Source: Candidatus Yanofskybacteria bacterium RIFCSPHIGHO2_01_FULL_39_8b (GTDB lineage: Bacteria > Patescibacteriota > Minisyncoccia > 2-02-FULL-40-12 > GWA2-44-9). From it: DNA of 5,995 nucleotides. Every line of letters starts with the position of its first letter. The first letter of the stretch is position 1. The notes under the pieces are model-generated. The model made no database searches, was not told the origin of the DNA, and saw nothing but the letters and a program-made list of their open reading frames with translations. The DNA lies in NCBI GenBank assembly GCA_001794015.1, contig MGIZ01000062.1:9339-15333 (forward strand). The letters are read 5' to 3'. Shown in pieces: positions 5,832 through 5,995 of this stretch. The position numbers and the translations under genes were made by a program.

Positions 5832-5995
5832 ATACCCGCGCATAATCATTTTCGATTTTGATGGAGTTCTGGCAGACTCTCTTTATTCTTTTTATTCCCT
5901 GATAAAAGCCGGAATGAAAGAAATCGGCTTATCTTTAACTTTAAAACAATACCGCAACTTTTTTATTGGAAACGTCCATCAAGGATTTAAAAGTT
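5800..5995 (+). CDS. HAD-superfamily hydrolase, N-terminal part, cut off by the window edge
   Basis: The reading frame opens at ATG 5800 and is still open at the last base, giving 65 complete codons. HAD motif I is clear at residues 17-27 (IFDFDGVLADS): Asp19 is the expected nucleophile and Asp21 the general acid. The following helical stretch fits the start of a C1 cap, as in phosphoglycolate phosphatase or beta-phosphoglucomutase relatives. Motifs II-IV lie outside the window, so phosphatase cannot be told from mutase. An in-frame stop at 5788-5790 leaves ATG 5800 as the first possible start, and it places the first 32 bases inside the cupin gene in another frame, so the two are probably co-transcribed. 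No good ribosome site is seen. A sugar phosphate substrate is suggested only by the neighbouring cupin. Confidence 0.87.
   Translation, partial: MSLFSQSQKYRYPRIIIFDFDGVLADSLYSFYSLIKAGMKEIGLSLTLKQYRNFFIGNVHQGFKS

Noticed and set aside
1..5995. Stop-codon reassignment, as in some uncultivated bacteria.
   Set aside because: All genes read through as full-length family members in the standard code and no in-frame TGA is needed; the absence of TGA among five stops is too small a sample to mean anything.

Overview
This is a compact, moderately AT-rich bacterial segment. Its genes face away from each other around a short intergenic region at 4294-4524. Minus strand, right to left: a B12-type radical SAM enzyme (4293-2731), then the N-terminal (2738-1830) and C-terminal (1837-899) halves of a split transketolase. 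After an intrinsic terminator comes a second B12-type radical SAM enzyme (787 to beyond the left edge). Plus strand: a PfpI/DJ-1 family protein (4525-5064), a KPWG-type cupin of the sugar-phosphate isomerase kind (5097-5831), and the start of a HAD phosphatase-like gene (5800 to beyond the right edge).

The three-gene minus unit looks like one translationally coupled operon. Both internal junctions use the same layout: a Shine-Dalgarno inside the 3' end of the upstream gene, then an 8-base start/stop overlap reading ATGAATAA. A candidate promoter lies about 50 bases upstream of the first start, and a hairpin plus T-run follows the last gene. A cluster of GCCTRCAGGCAA repeats, two of them forming a long perfect inverted repeat, sits just upstream of that promoter, between the two divergent transcription units.

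The gene set (radical SAM/B12 enzymes, a stand-alone split transketolase, a cupin and a HAD phosphatase) is the kind found in surface-glycan or unusual-sugar clusters. My working inference is that the transketolase pair moves a two-carbon ketol unit onto a non-standard acceptor rather than serving the pentose phosphate pathway. Two acceptor-side residues of classical transketolases (E. coli Asp469 and His461) appear to be replaced here, while the thiamine diphosphate machinery is intact. The radical SAM enzymes could methylate or rearrange the same product. No glycosyltransferase, nucleotidyltransferase or transporter is visible, so the pathway itself is not established.

Organism: bacterial, using ordinary stop codons (four TAA, one TAG among the complete genes) and Shine-Dalgarno signals on the minus operon. 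Dense overlaps and abundant B12-type radical SAM genes would fit an uncultivated lineage such as Omnitrophota or Patescibacteria, but the sequence shows no taxonomic marker and this is a weak guess. There is no RNA gene, CRISPR array or insertion sequence in the window, and no gene-free stretch longer than 300 bases.
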